Assembly: GCF_000003815.2 (NCBI RefSeq)
Contig: NC_049980.1
Location: forward strand, 18,936,059-19,000,058
Length of the DNA stretch: 64,000 nt
Direction: 5' to 3'
Source of the DNA: Branchiostoma floridae
Lineage: Eukaryota > Chordata > Leptocardii > Amphioxiformes > Branchiostomatidae
The notes beneath the pieces were generated by a model. It worked only from the letters and a program-made list of their open reading frames with translations, made no database searches and was not told the DNA's origin. Positions within the stretch are counted from its first letter, which is position 1, and each line of letters starts with the position of its first letter. This document shows positions 23,301 to 36,500 of this stretch, piece after piece. The position numbers and the translations under genes are program-made.

Positions 23301-26300
23301 AAATTAGTATTTTATGATTTATGATTTATTAATATGTGACAGGAAGGCATAAACCCATGAATTTCTAGTATGTCCCGTAGATATTTAGAACACCTTCTTC
23401 TTCTTTCAGTTATGGCTGCGACGTCCATAGCTAACATTGTGAAGAGCTCTCTGGGACCAGTGGGTCTGGACAAGATGCTGGTAGATGATGTTGGGGTAAG
23501 TAACTTACATGTACTAGGTGTAAAGTCATGATGTGAGAGTTGAATTGTGTGTAAACTGTGACACAAATGGTTCCCCCCTCCCCAGGACGTGACAGTGACC
23601 AATGATGGTGCGACCATCCTGAAGCTTCTGGAGGTGGAGCACCCGGCTGCCAAGGTTCTGTGTGAGCTGGCAGACTTACAGGACCAGGAGGTCGGGGACG
23701 GAACCACTTCTGTGGTGAGTGTTCCCTTCTCCCTGCACCGCTTTCATGCACAGGGACATACACATTCACACACACACAAGGACACACACATCATCTATGG
23801 TGTCTACATCTCAAACAATTCATGGTGGGGAGAATGTCTCCTGCTATCATTTTTGTATTAGTGAATCATAAGTATTAGTTGAGTTCTAGATTTTCACAAC
23901 ATAGCTAGAAGCCATTGAGAGTTAACAAATTGGGGCTCTATTCCAGGTGATCATCGCAGCTGAGCTACTGAAGAATGCTGAGGAGCTGGTACGTCAGAAG
24001 ATCCACCCCACCTCCATCATCAGTGGATACAGACTGGCCTGCAAGTAAGTAGTGAAGGATTGGACATTAGCTTTACTAAATGCTGCAACACCCTGAACCA
24101 GTCTTTTCAAGTTGGTATTTTATTTCAAGGTACAAATGTAGTTGTGACTTGACTGGAATTCATTACTCTGTCAGTCTGTGGTAATAATGACAATGTGTAA
24201 CCCCAGGGAAGCAGTGAAATACATCCAGGACCACCTGACCATCAACACAGACGAGCTGGGGAGGGAGTGTATCATCAACGCAGCCAAGACATCCATGTCT
24301 TCAAAACTGATTGGAGCGTATCCTTTCACAACAAGCAAACAGTCAAAGAATGATTTTATTCTTAGATGATCATGTCCACAAGTGAAACAAAATATTTGCA
24401 TCTATTTTAGAGTCAGAGTGCATTGTGGTGCCCTTTTCCCCATTGATGAGTAGTATTCCTTAATGTGTCATCAGTGATTCTGAATTTTTTTCCAACATGG
24501 TTGTGGAGGCAGCCAATGCAGTGAAGATGAGTGATGGGAAGGGGGGAGTGAAAATCCCCATTAAAGCAGTGAACGTACTGAAGGCCCACGGCCGCAGTGC
24601 TAGGGAGAGCATCCTCGTCAATGGTTATGCTCTCAACTGCACTATTGCTGCCCAAGTTGGTAAGTAACTATTTCCTTTACTCCCAATTGTTGTCAGTCTG
24701 TCTGTTTGTGTGTCTGTCTGTGCTTTTGACCACAAAGCAGTAAAGGGTGACTATGATATGGGCTCTGATTGTGAAGTCTGCCATCTCTGATTGCCTTCTT
24801 TACTGCTGTGTGCTGACTCTTCAGCTGTCTTATTAGTATGATTCATTGTTTTGGGGGGCTTTGTGATTTTAAACCATTTTAAGACATTGAACACATATTA
24901 ATACCAATATAGTCTGATATCTGGTTCATAAGTTATCCTTGTTGTGATGCTGCAGGCATGCCAAAGAAAGTGACCAATGCAAAGGTGGCTTGCCTGGACT
25001 TCAGCCTCCAGAAGGCCAAGATGAAGTTGGGTGTCCATGTACTTATCAACGACCCTGAGAAACTAGATGCCATTCGTCAAAGGTCAGTGTCCACTGATAG
25101 TTCTGAACACTCACAGATGTGTACATGTAATAAGTTTATTTGTTTGCTTGAGCCTTTGTTTTTGAGGAAATTGAATCAGCCGTCTGGCTGATTTTCATTG
25201 AAGTCACGAGAGAAGAGTTAAGAATCAGACAACATATATTGAACAAAAACATAGCAGATAGAAGGGTACAAGATTGAAGTGCTCTTCAATTTAGCAATAA
25301 ATTGATAAATAGATATCCTTCAACATACAAGGTATTGCAAGATATATTTTAAAAAGTCAAACTGTATAATGCAAATGTAACATAAAAAGTACACTGGAGC
25401 TGTTTAAATGTAGTCATTCCTTAACACATTGAGGATGTTTCACACCCCAAAGTCTTAATGGCTAGGTAAGCTATGTACATCTAGTTGACAACTGCCAGCC
25501 ATGAGAAGATTTATAATACTTAAGTGTTTGTTTCTTCTATCCCCAAACAGGGAGTCTGACATCACCAAGGAGAGAGTGGAGAAGATCCTGGCCACAGGTG
25601 CAAACGTGGTGCTGACCACAGGGGGCATCGATGACCTGTGTCTCAAGTACTTCATGGAGAAGGATGCCATGGCTGTGAGGCGCTGCAAGAAGTCGGACCT
25701 CAAGAGGATCGCCAAGGCAACTGGAGGTAGATGTTGATTTGATCCATCCCTATTGTGAAGTTTGTGAACCCTTCATGTGTGTTACAACTTACAAGTACCA
25801 TGTGTATGCAAGAGCTGATGTTATACATATCTGTGTCTTTGCTGTCAGTCAAAATTACAATGGGAAGGCTGATTGTCTGTGTTTTTCTAGCCACCCTTAC
25901 AAGCAGCTGTAGATTTGGCTAATGTCCTCTTGGTTCTTTTCTCCCAGCCACCCTTGTAAGCAGCCTGGCCAATCTGGAAGGAGAAGAGTCGTTCGACGCC
26001 TCCCTTCTGGGTGGTGCTGATGAGGTGGTGCAGGAGAGGATCTCTGATGATGAGCTCATTCTTATCAAGGGGTGAGAGAACAACTTTTTTATCTAACATT
26101 TTAAGTGATAAAGGCTGCTGGCACCAATTTGAGTCTTTGACAAGGGAACCAACCTTTTGTCATAGTGTTCCAAAGGGGTGTCAGTTCAAACTCGTACACT
26201 GTGTCATTGAGATATTTGTTGTACATGGTGTATCAGTTCACTTAAGAAAAATCTTTGTTTTTGTGGCATGAAGTGATTTAGCTGTGATCTCTCTGTGTAG

Positions 26301-27218
26301 GCCCAAGGCTCGTTCAGCCAGCTCTATCATCTTGAGAGGTGCCAATGACTTCTACTGTGATGAGATGGAGAGGTCTGTACACGACGCGCTGTGTGTGGTC
26401 AAGCGTGTGCTGGAGTCTAAGACCATCGTACCTGGGGGTGGTGCAGTAGAAGCAGCTCTGTCCATCTACCTGGAAAACTTTGCTACTTCTCTGGTCAGTA
26501 TCTCAGATATATTGTTTTGTATTTTCCACCATCTTGATGTATGAAAAATGGAATCTCCCACAGAAACTGTAGTCTAAGGAAGTTTTCCTCCGTTTTGCAG
26601 GGTTCTCGGGAACAGTTAGCTATTGCGGAGTTTGCCCGCTCTCTGTTGGTGATTCCAAAGACGTTGGCAGTGAACGCAGCTCAGGACTCCACCGAACTGG
26701 TGGCCAAACTGCGGGCCTACCATAACACATCACAGATCAACACAGAACGCAGTAACCTCAAATGGTCAGTCAGCATCAATTTCATTGACTTGAGAAATGT
26801 TAGAGAATATTTCTTATTTTCCTAGAATTCTTTTAAGCATCTTTAGTACTATCTTTAGCAGCTACTTCTGCATTAGGCTACATATATCTGTTGTATGTCT
26901 GTCAGTTGTAAATACATTGGAACTTTTTTAGTCTTTCACTATACTGACAAAGTATGTCTAATAAACTAGCTAAACTTTGTTCTTTACTGTCCCCTGTCCT
27001 ACTTCAGGGTTGGTCTAGACCTGTATGAGGGCACCATTCGAGACAACAAGAAGGCAGGAGTCTTCGAGCCAGCCATGTGCAAGATCAAGTGTCTGAAGTT
27101 TGCCACGGAGGCGGCCATCACAATCTTGCGGATCGATGACATGATCAAGCTGTTGAAGGAGGAGAAGGAGGGAGGAGGATATCAACAGGCTTACGAATCA
27201 GGAGCACTGGAGGGTTAA
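17357..27218 (+). CDS. TCP1: T-complex protein 1 subunit alpha (CCT1)
   Basis: Alpha subunit of the cytosolic chaperonin TRiC/CCT, which folds actin, tubulin and other proteins with ATP. 12 exons: 17357-17417, 23410-23495, 23586-23714, 23947-24044, 24207-24317, 24475-24659, 24956-25082, 25551-25726, 25948-26071, 26301-26493, 26601-26764, 27008-27218. They join to 1665 bases, 554 aa (human 556). Visible group II chaperonin signatures: [40 protein letters not shown] at residues 86-92 (nucleotide binding), [13 protein letters not shown] (apical domain), [12 protein letters not shown] and [15 protein letters not shown]. All are intact. Intron 1 (5992 bases) is almost wholly a pogo-like transposon; without it the intron would be about 630 bases. 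The gene shares a divergent promoter region with NCBP1 and is convergent with POLRMT. Confidence 0.98.
19791..22202 (-). pseudogene. Pogo-family transposase (HTH_psq, CENP-B-like, DDE_1), frameshifted
   Basis: ORF 1 (22202-21354) starts [14 protein letters not shown]. It has a psq-type helix-turn-helix (residues 15-50, ending [10 protein letters not shown]), a CENP-B-like second DNA-binding region (60-145) and the first catalytic Asp in NADETGV (residue 179). The frame breaks by one base near 21395-21408, after ERWFTK. The next frame (21408-20062) continues with IVDQHYSHF (second Asp) and [17 protein letters not shown] (third Asp, 36 residues on). After that come an in-frame 150-base duplication (20809-20958 and 20959-21108), about seven 12-residue repeats of the form [12 protein letters not shown], and a Lys/Glu-rich tail. 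A likely last exon is 19791-19886, joined from a GTAGGT donor near 20095; it gives a short acidic C-terminus ending LES. A sequencing error at the break is possible. Confidence 0.85.
20583..20846. repeat. 36-bp minisatellite inside the transposase gene
   Basis: Unit starts at 20595, 20631, 20667, 20703, 20739, 20775 and 20811 are exactly 36 bases apart, so the reading frame is kept. On the transposase strand each unit encodes a Pro/Ser/Thr-rich dodecapeptide. Units differ at only a few bases, so expansion is recent. Confidence 0.9.
22666..22712. promoter_or_regulatory. Possible transposase promoter elements (E-box and YY1-type motif)
   Basis: CACGTGA at about 22688-22694 and AAGATGGCGG at 22700-22709 lie about 500 bases upstream of the transposase start, inside the element. 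Their spacing and type resemble TATA-less housekeeping promoters. Function is inferred from motif match only. Confidence 0.3.
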
Positions 27219-27416
27219 TTTAATTATGGAATTGTTAGGCTATTTGTGCATTTCCTTGTGTTTTATGTGTTTTTGCATTTGAAGTACACTGTAGCTAGTT
27301 TGTCAATCCTCCTTTGTCCATCCCCTTTAAATTTCCAGAATAAGGCATTGAATGAAATATATACTATGGTGAATCAAGAGCACTGCACCAAATTAAGTAC
27401 CATCAGTTGCAAGAAA

Positions 27417-27484
27417 TTTATTTCATGTCAGAAATATTGATGATAATGTGTGACAACAAGAATTTGTGTTGTATTATTAATAAA
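27417..27484. terminator. Overlapping convergent poly(A) signals of TCP1 and POLRMT
   Basis: A plus-strand AATAAA at 27479-27484 follows the TCP1 stop (27218). A minus-strand AATAAA (TTTATT at 27417-27422) follows the POLRMT stop (27566). Each signal lies past the other, so the two mature 3' ends should overlap by some tens of bases. Confidence 0.65.
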
Positions 27485-27565
27485 TGCAGTGGCCGTAAAG
27501 TTACTCTGTCCGAGTCATCAGTTTCCATGTCATGATTAGCGTGTGTGTATTTCTACAAAACCTAA

Positions 27566-30500
27566 CTAGCTAAAGAAATAGGTGGAGTCCAGCACCCTCC
27601 TCAAGTCAAACTCTCCCTTTGGTGGAACATCGACCAGCACCTCCATGAGTTTGTCATGTTTGGAGACTGCGGTAGGCGAGGTCTGGAGTTCAGGAGGAAG
27701 ACTTCCGTACTCCTTGAGAAGGTATTTAGAGAGGTCCTCCAGGATTGGCTGGCTGTGGAGCGACACAAACTGCTCCCGGCAGATCCTGTTCATAGTGTCC
27801 ACAGTGCAGGCGTGTGTCCAGAAACAGTCGTGGACAGAAACGTACTGTATTCCAGCTCTGCGGAAAGGAGCAATGACTTTCAAATGAAGTACAGAGAAAA
27901 TAGGACTGCTGCCAACAGTAGGAATATGACTGAGACTGACCTTATGACACAATATTTAAACTTAGAATTTTACAAACAGTCCAATGCTTGACTAAGAAAG
28001 GGGCATTGGGGGCTCTCATGCAAAACTGCAAATGTGAATCAGTACGAAATGTGTTATTTTGTCTCTTGTAGGGAGAAATATATGCATTTGCAAAAAAATA
28101 TGACTGAAAGCAAATCAAATTGACTTGTACTTACTGCTGGCAATGGAGGGAGGTGAGCATCATGTGTGTGGAGTCCAAAGAGTGGATGAAGTTAGGAGGG
28201 AAAGCATTCTTCTGTTTGATGATGTCTGGTCGTCTGAGTAAACAGAAAAGAACACAAGAGTCAACGCAAAACAGCACATCTGAAACTGATGGCAAGCTCC
28301 TTGATCACTGTAATAGACATTTAGTACTTTGAATGACATGATCTGAGTCAATCAAAGTCATAAGGTCATTAAATGTTATAAAATGCTTCAACCATGATTC
28401 ACTGAAATGCAAATGAGTAACAACCATGGATGCATACCCAGTAATGATAAAGCTAAACATTGGTACTAAAACATGCAAGAGCAAGATACTTACTCTGAGG
28501 TGTCAGTGGAAACATTCAAGATGATGTTCTGCATCTCATTTCTGACCTGTGACAGGAAAAAAGCATATTCATCTATATAAAATATTGAAGACTATTAGAA
28601 TTTTGTAAGTTTAGCTGCTGCTATGGATGTGATCTCTGATTAGATACGTAAGTACATAATATGACTGTGACATGTGATGGCATAGTCCCTTGACATCTAC
28701 TGGTAACATGAATATTATCATGGTGGAAAGCAATTCTGTTCTCTGACTAAAAAAATTACACTCACCAGATTTTTTTATTACTTTTTGTTACTGTCAGGGT
28801 ACAATCTAAAACAAACATGTTATCAATAATGTACAAGCAATACAAGTCATACTGGGTAATGGGAACATGATTAGACATGTCATGCTCTGTTCCAAGGTCT
28901 ACATTGCAATGCCAGGAGGATGTCATACCAATTTGTTCTTGACTTTGTGGTAGGGCTGTACCACTGGAAGGCCGAGGGGGGTAACCCACTGCACTGCTGA
29001 GCCAACATGGGAAATCAGACGGGCACTTTCTGTCAGCCAGTCCTAGATGCAGATGATTAACACTGTTAATATTCATATTAAACACAAACATCACATTGTA
29101 TTCAATGGAACTGAACAACACGGACATCACATCTCCGCATGGTTATGTCATCTTGGTATTAAGTCAGTTGAATTTTGAATAAGACTGCAGGACTCATAGG
29201 ATTCCGTGCACTTTTGTCTTTTAGCTCTGTCCTTTGCTATCTACCAACATATGCTGAAACCATGATTAACTGTAACCCAGAGTGTAAAGTGTATTTACTT
29301 GGATCTCTCTGGCTAGAGTGAAGATCTCTCTCAGACTCATGAAGACCTTCTTCACCAAGTAACCAGAGGCCTCCCACACGTGGTCCTGAGGGAAGTCTGG
29401 GATATCTTTCAGCTGCCGCTGAATCTGGAGGCGTCCTCCGTATCTCGTCACCCCGTAAACTACAGTCATCACTGTCTGTTTCACCACCTGTTCATGGACA
29501 CGGTAAACGGGGCACACATGTCACTGTCAATGTCCAGGGCAAGACAGTACATGCAATGTTTACAATTTCAAGTTAGCTATAGAATTTTAGAATAAAAGTC
29601 AAAGAAAGACAGTGAGGTTTGTTCTTAGGTTCTATTGACATGCTATTTATCTTGTACACTCAAATGTTTTTTTGTGCACCTTAGATTTTAGGTTAGGTGC
29701 ACCAGTGTACCATCTTCTGTACCTTTCTTTTGATGAAGCCGTCCAACACCTGAGCAACCTTCACTCCTTCTTCTGCATCCTTAGCTCTCAGTTTCTCCAC
29801 CTATGTTGCAATGAATTACAAAATTGTTTGTTACATGCTGTTTTCAACATTTACACATAAAAATATTCTGAATGTTTTACCATGCTGAAATTGGTCTTTT
29901 TCTGTCACTATCAATAATCATTCATATGTCTTTCAACAAAATGAAACTGTACTGGTGAAAAACTTACTGATATCACTGATTATCAGGATAAACCCTCACC
30001 TGCCGGGCTACTCCACTATAGACATCCTGGGGGGATTCAGCAGGCATGAGGTTAACCTGGTGAGCACCTGTGATGTCCCTCCCTAGAGCAGCATAATGTT
30101 GTAGTCCATTACATGAACCATCCTGCATAAAAGGGCAAATGGAAATCATTCAACAATAGAAGAAGAAATTCAAAGTATACAACAAATTTTCCATCCATTG
30201 ATTTTTTCGTGTCAATTTTCTGTTTGTTATACTATAACTTATAGCCACTGCCATTTAACTTTTAACTTCAACAGGTACATGTTTTGTACTTCGCATCAAA
30301 TTTCTGCCCCCTTACCTGGTGTACAGGGAAGTGTGAGACGTAAGCCTGAGGGTCGGGTGACCGTACAGCGTTGGCGATCTCCATACAACAGGCAAGGGCC
30401 TGCCAGGGCTCGTCTGCTGTCATCCACCACTTATGGCCCTGGATGTCAGGATAGAGTGGCATGAAAACGCAGTGTGCTTTGCCTGACTAAATAAAAAGGA

Positions 30501-33500
30501 ACTCTTGGTATTTGGCCTTGGTCTTGTATCTGTGCCCAATGCCATTTTCAATAGCATGATTGTGCAAGCCAATAAAGTTCTCAACGAAATTGTGGATTTT
30601 TTTTGCATGCATTGACACGGACATACAAAAATGCAACATGATATTTAATTTGACTTGCTATCACAATATACAAACAGGCAACAAAGGATTTAAAAACTTA
30701 ACATTTCTAACGATGATGTACATCATGGAGTGTAGCAGTGGACTACATTGTAGCTCTTGTGCTAGCACAACTGTGTGGCCAAAGGACTATAGAAACAAAT
30801 GCATCATGATGGGCTCGGTGATATGCACCATATGATGTGGGAAGGATTTTAACCATCAACTAACCGTCATTGGGTTGTCTGCAGAGTCAAATATCTCCTC
30901 CATCATCTCATTTGCATACTCTAACCTCTCCATCTGGGAGTTCCTGAAGGGAGAATGGTGGTAGTTATTTCTATACTATAGCAACATCACTTCTTTCTGA
31001 TTTAATCATCACTCTGCCATGAGCCCTTTGATACAGTCCCATCACACATGTACATTAGCAGGAAGACGGTTAGTTTTACCAGGTGTTGAACTTGAAGTGA
31101 CTTTATTTGGATCCACAGTTAGCTGTACATCTCTTAGCTATTTTTCCTGTTGTATCACCACCAGGGTCTATGTAAACTTTAGGTACTGATAAGACATCAT
31201 TCCTAAAAGCTTACTTTTTCTTGAAGCCTGTAAGATTAACCAGATGGATCTTGAGCCATTCTAGCCCCTTTTCTCCTAAAGGGCGTCCTTCAGCAAACAC
31301 CAGGATGCTCCTGGCCACATCACTCCCTGTGGAACCATAGGGAACACATCATTCATGTAGTATGCCATCTAGTGCGGATGGGCTAAAATGTGTAAGTTTC
31401 TGACGAGGGGTAAGATGAACGTTTAAGCTTGACAGGCTTAACTTTTAAGTCTTATATGCTTAGGTTCATTTCATTTCTTTGCCATGAATATTAGTACTTA
31501 TCAATAACAATCTTAGCTTTCAGAACAGTTCAGCAATATATGAATATTCCATCATAATCAAAGATGAAACACCCATGAAATGTCATTACCATGGGAGCCA
31601 TTTATACAAACTTGCAGAAAACAAACTGGCACCATGATGACAACCCATGGCAAATAAAAGCTCTAACTCTGTAATAATCATATATCAGTTGATAACATTA
31701 GCCACATTAGGAGGGTCCAGTTCCCCTAGCTTACAGATACTATGTATTTGCCATTAAGTGACTAGTTTCTGGAGAACTGCGCAATTGAAGGGCCACTTGG
31801 GGCACAATTTAAACAGGCTAGAGTACAGCCACATTGGTGGTAGGCCGATATACTACATTTATATCGTAGAAGAGCTGAGGCAGGAACAACCGCTGACAGC
31901 CTTTTCCATAACAAGACAGCTGTATATTGTATGACATGCACGGCTATCCCAAGAATGGTTTCAGTTCATGATTGTGAGATGGCTGTATGCCCAATGCGAC
32001 AGGGCTCTTACCTAGGTGGTTGAAGTGGGGAGGACATGGGTAGACTCTGCCTCGGAAATCCATGTTGTGGGGAAAGTAGAAAATCTCATGACGGAACTGA
32101 AGAAAAAAACAAGATCATCGTTTATGTTCTATATATAATCTTATCATATTAACAAGTAGGAGAACAACATATTTCCTTGTGGACCAAGGTACATGTGTGT
32201 AATCTGTGTGGACCAAGGTACATGTACAGATTATCTTGACATTATAGGGACTATTCTTTACAGTGACTTTCCAGTCAAGCATTATTGGTATTGTTTCAAC
32301 CAACAAATTGGACTGGCAATGTGAAAAAAGTGAGACTTACCCGATTAGCAATGGACAGTTTGTACAGCATGTCCATCCTAAGACTGTGCATCTCACTGCG
32401 TAACTTCCGCACTTGAGCCATCTGCTTCCTCATTGCTTGCTTATCTCCATTTGTTCTGAGGGGAAAACAAACAAACTTAGTTTGGTACTTGTACTAAAGA
32501 ACAAACTCAGTCATAACTTAAGATGACATATTCCACTTTTCCAAGAATCTATGTGACACAGATCATGATAAATACAAAAAAATCAAGCAACACCATATGA
32601 TACAAACAAAAGGAATATATGATACTAGTATTAAGGAAAACTTACAGGATCTCTGTTCCCAGTTTGGGGAAGGTAGGGGCCTCAGAGACAGGTTGGGGAA
32701 TGTCCAACTCTTTACTGCCCTTGTTGTTGAACACTCGAATAACCAAGTCCAGGATCTAAGGTAAAGGTAAAGCAGTCATCCTCTATCTCTGCGAAGCATG
32801 ATGCTTGTTAAAGTACATGTACATGTGGCTAGTAGTGGTAGTACAGCTATGCTTGGGTTTCCAGGCAGACACACCAGGTCACCTCTACTCTTCTCAAAAA
32901 TTATGTTGAAGTATTTCATGTGAAAAAGGTTGAACGCATGAGGTTTATGTCCGAACTTGATGCTCCCCCATGTACAGGACAGCTGACTTTACATACAGAA
33001 AAGTACAATGTAATATAGTAAAAATGTCACAACTTATTTGAAAAATCATCAAGATGCATAAATGCAGACTATACATGCATGTGAAAAAATCTAGCGTAGT
33101 AGCAAGTGATTGGACAGAAAACTTTGTTCTTAACAATATTCCCATGTCACAACATTGATGTGATAGATTCTGACATTCATGAATTCCATTTTCCTTGATG
33201 TGTACATTTTAAACTTTACAATAAAGAGAAATACAGGAATATTAAGAAATTGATCAAATTAAGTTGAAGCTGCTCACTGGTTGATTGATTTTCCAGGCAC
33301 AGGCTCCTAACTGGTTAAGTGAGTCCAAGATGGGATATAACTCCGATGTCCCAACTTTCTCCAGGAGTAGTTCATGTTGCAATGTGGCATCATTGGATCG
33401 CATCAACTTGGCTGAGGTAATAATAGGGAATATGTCTACAATTAACAACCAAATTCATTAACTTAACACACCTGGTAAGAATATAGTAACATCTAATGTA

Positions 33501-36500
33501 TGCTACTAAACTCTGTAGTTTTATATATGTACCTACATGTATATTACACCTTGGACAACTGCCCTTCAGTGTAACACAAGAGCTTCACAGGCATGTACCA
33601 CAGCAGCAGCTGATCTACATAACATTGAACAACCTGTGGCACCTAACATTTTCAAATCTAGTTGAAGGGAAGCAAAAGCTGTCATTAACTTCTTAAGACA
33701 TGCTGAAAGTCAACGAACATCATAAAATAACTTCCAGGCACTTTTGACTTATTCTATATATCAGGGCTCTAGCCAGCGTCCGTTTTTCCCTCAATTGACG
33801 GAAATTTGCTGAGTGTGACGGAAAATTTTTTAAACCAATCCGTCAACCTTGACGGACAAAAATTCTTGGTGGAAGCTACAGGCGGCTTGGGGACGCTGTC
33901 CACGGTCGTAAAAGCCACACACTGTTTGTTTTGCTATTGTTATGATTGTTGACAATGTGTGTTGGCACCCTTTCGGATACAATAATCTCATTAAAAACCC
34001 GTTTTTCAAGGTCTCCGTTTCGTCTTTCTAACTTAATTTTCGCATTTTTCGCGACAATGGGAATTGGTTGACGGGAAAAAAAATTGAGCTGGCTAGAGCC
34101 CTGCTATATATGATACTGGTTATTTTGACTTGATGAAGGCAGCAGTAGAATTAACTGTCAGCCAAGAATTTAGAGGAGCTTCTTTGATGTACAATTACAA
34201 CAGTTTATTGTTTGTTTGTTTGTTAGTTAGTTTGTTTGTTTGTTAAGCTGAATAGTATATTCAAAACCAATGTACTAGGGATTATACTTACTTGGAGATA
34301 ATAGAAAGCCACCCTTCTTGACAGAAGACCAAGGCACAGGAGGCATGAGCATGGGCAGGAGGCTGCTGTCAAACACAAGGCTGGTGTCCTGGGCACCCTC
34401 TACTAACTGTACCAGCATGGGGTGGGGCTACACACCATAGGAACAGAGGGGGAATCAGATACACTTACCAAATAAAGTTAGGTACAGGTTAAGGGGCAAT
34501 AGGAGATTGGGTGAGTATGGATGTGGAAACAATAAGGGTCACATGTGACAGGGCTCAACAATATAATGAATCGCCTTCATATGCAGATCAGTGCAGGTAC
34601 AATTCGAGTTGTGTACGTATTTCTGATGTCTACCTGCATCTAACCTGCACCGGGGCATGTACTAGGTATATACATATATATGTGTACTTTTGTTTGCAGC
34701 TTCTATACCACCTGCTAAACAAATAATTGAAACAGTTTCTAAATGGTATCAAATGTGATTCTTTTTTTCCATATTCCAAAAATATTCCAATCCAATCAAG
34801 CCAGAAAGACTATTGACATAAAGGGAAGGAAATGTAATGGTACAGGTAAAATTTGCCTGATTAAAAAAATATATATTATAGAAAAACCATGTTGATAAGA
34901 ATGTCTTACTTTGATGATGCCCACTTGCTTGATGTTCCTATAGGTGTACATGTGGTACAGGGCAGGTATCAGCTTCCTACAAACCGAAAAATAGTCATAA
35001 AAAGATTCATTTTCATAAAGCTTATGAGTAAGCAGAAACTGAAAGTTGTAGTTACTGTTTATGTTAGAAACATGATTGTTATGGAGGCTACAGCACAATG
35101 GTAGGCTCGGCTGAGTTTGAACATCTAGTATACCTTACAAAGTTAAGAGAATAAATGGATAAAATATAGATACATGTAATATAGATATGCCCATTAGTGG
35201 TCACCATAAATATGACTTCTGATAAGTGATATGAACATAAGAAATATTTTCTTGGAATATCACAGTGGAAATGTATGATTTCTAGATGAGTACTCAATCA
35301 AAAAGTTGGATAACTTGGATTAACTACTTCTGGTATAAGAGGTGCTCCTTACTGTTCACTGGTCTTTCTGAAGAGATTATTGTCAATCTTCACCTCCCTA
35401 ACCATCGCATCTACCAACAGACTTCCTAACTGGAAACAGAAGTACAATATTGCAACGTCAGTACTTGTAGAGAAAAAAATCTTCTTCAAACTCAACAATT
35501 ACAAATGATCAATTTAAGATATAGGTGAGAGTTATGATTGGCTCTAAGTCACACGGCCCTCATAATTTGGAAGTTCAACCCCCCCTTATATTATGCTGCT
35601 TCTGAGGGATATTCAACTCCCGAAATAACGCAGGATGTAGAGCAGTCTCTTCTGAAGTGAAGTGATTATTGAAGCTAGAACGGGTGGATTCTATTGCGGT
35701 CTGGTACTTACATTGATGATCAGATTGATGGGCCAAGCACACTCATCACCCTGGAGAAAGAAAGAAACAAGTACATTTTGTACTGTGCTTGTGTCTAAGT
35801 GACATACACATATTGGATAAAAGGTATCAAAGTCTACAAAACAGTTAATGCATCACATAGAATTAAATCTATTACTCTAAGTAAAAATAAGCATCAGGAG
35901 TCTACAGCATACTGTCAGAAACATTTAGCAGAACAACTACATGTAATTGTTTCGTATCATTCTCTATCCCATACTCCATGTTGTTTAACAGCTAGTTCTT
36001 CTGCATCACATCAATGAAGTCAAATGAATTAATGGATGGATGAAGAAAGGAATGATTAGATCGGTGGATGGATTTAAAAAATGGGTGGATGGATGAATGA
36101 AGGAAGGAACAAATGAATGGAGGAATGAATGAATGAAGAAACCCACCACTCCCGGTCCGACACCTTGCCCCCCCTCCAGTTGTGACCACAGTTCCCTGGC
36201 CTGCCCAGGCTTCCCTCCCTGGTTGTTGTTCACCATGAAGCTGCAGTAGTCTTGGTAAATCTGTCCAATCTAAAGGCACCAACAAAAATGTTAGTACAAC
36301 TTAAATCATGGCCACAGTAACTGTTATAACATTTAAAGAAATATTTGTGAACTGTTATCATGCTTATGAAATTACAAGTCCCCCAAAAAAAGTCATCCAA
36401 AGGTTAGAACATTTGGACAAAAACAGTATCTACTTATGGCATTACTGTTTATGATTAGCCTGCAGCTGGAGTCCAGTCTATACTTTTGTTGGTTCATCTA

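Noticed and set aside
24700-24800. Possible C/D snoRNA in a TCP1 intron (CTGA-like boxes)
   Set aside because: No well-formed box C with terminal stem; the stretch is part of the dispersed repeat shared with NCBP1.
30439-30464. Extended 5' end of the POLRMT exon 30316-30438, upstream to the AG at about 30485
   Set aside because: Using the earlier acceptor breaks the phase. The acceptor just before GGCCATAAGTGG keeps the frame and matches the conserved GHKWWM start.
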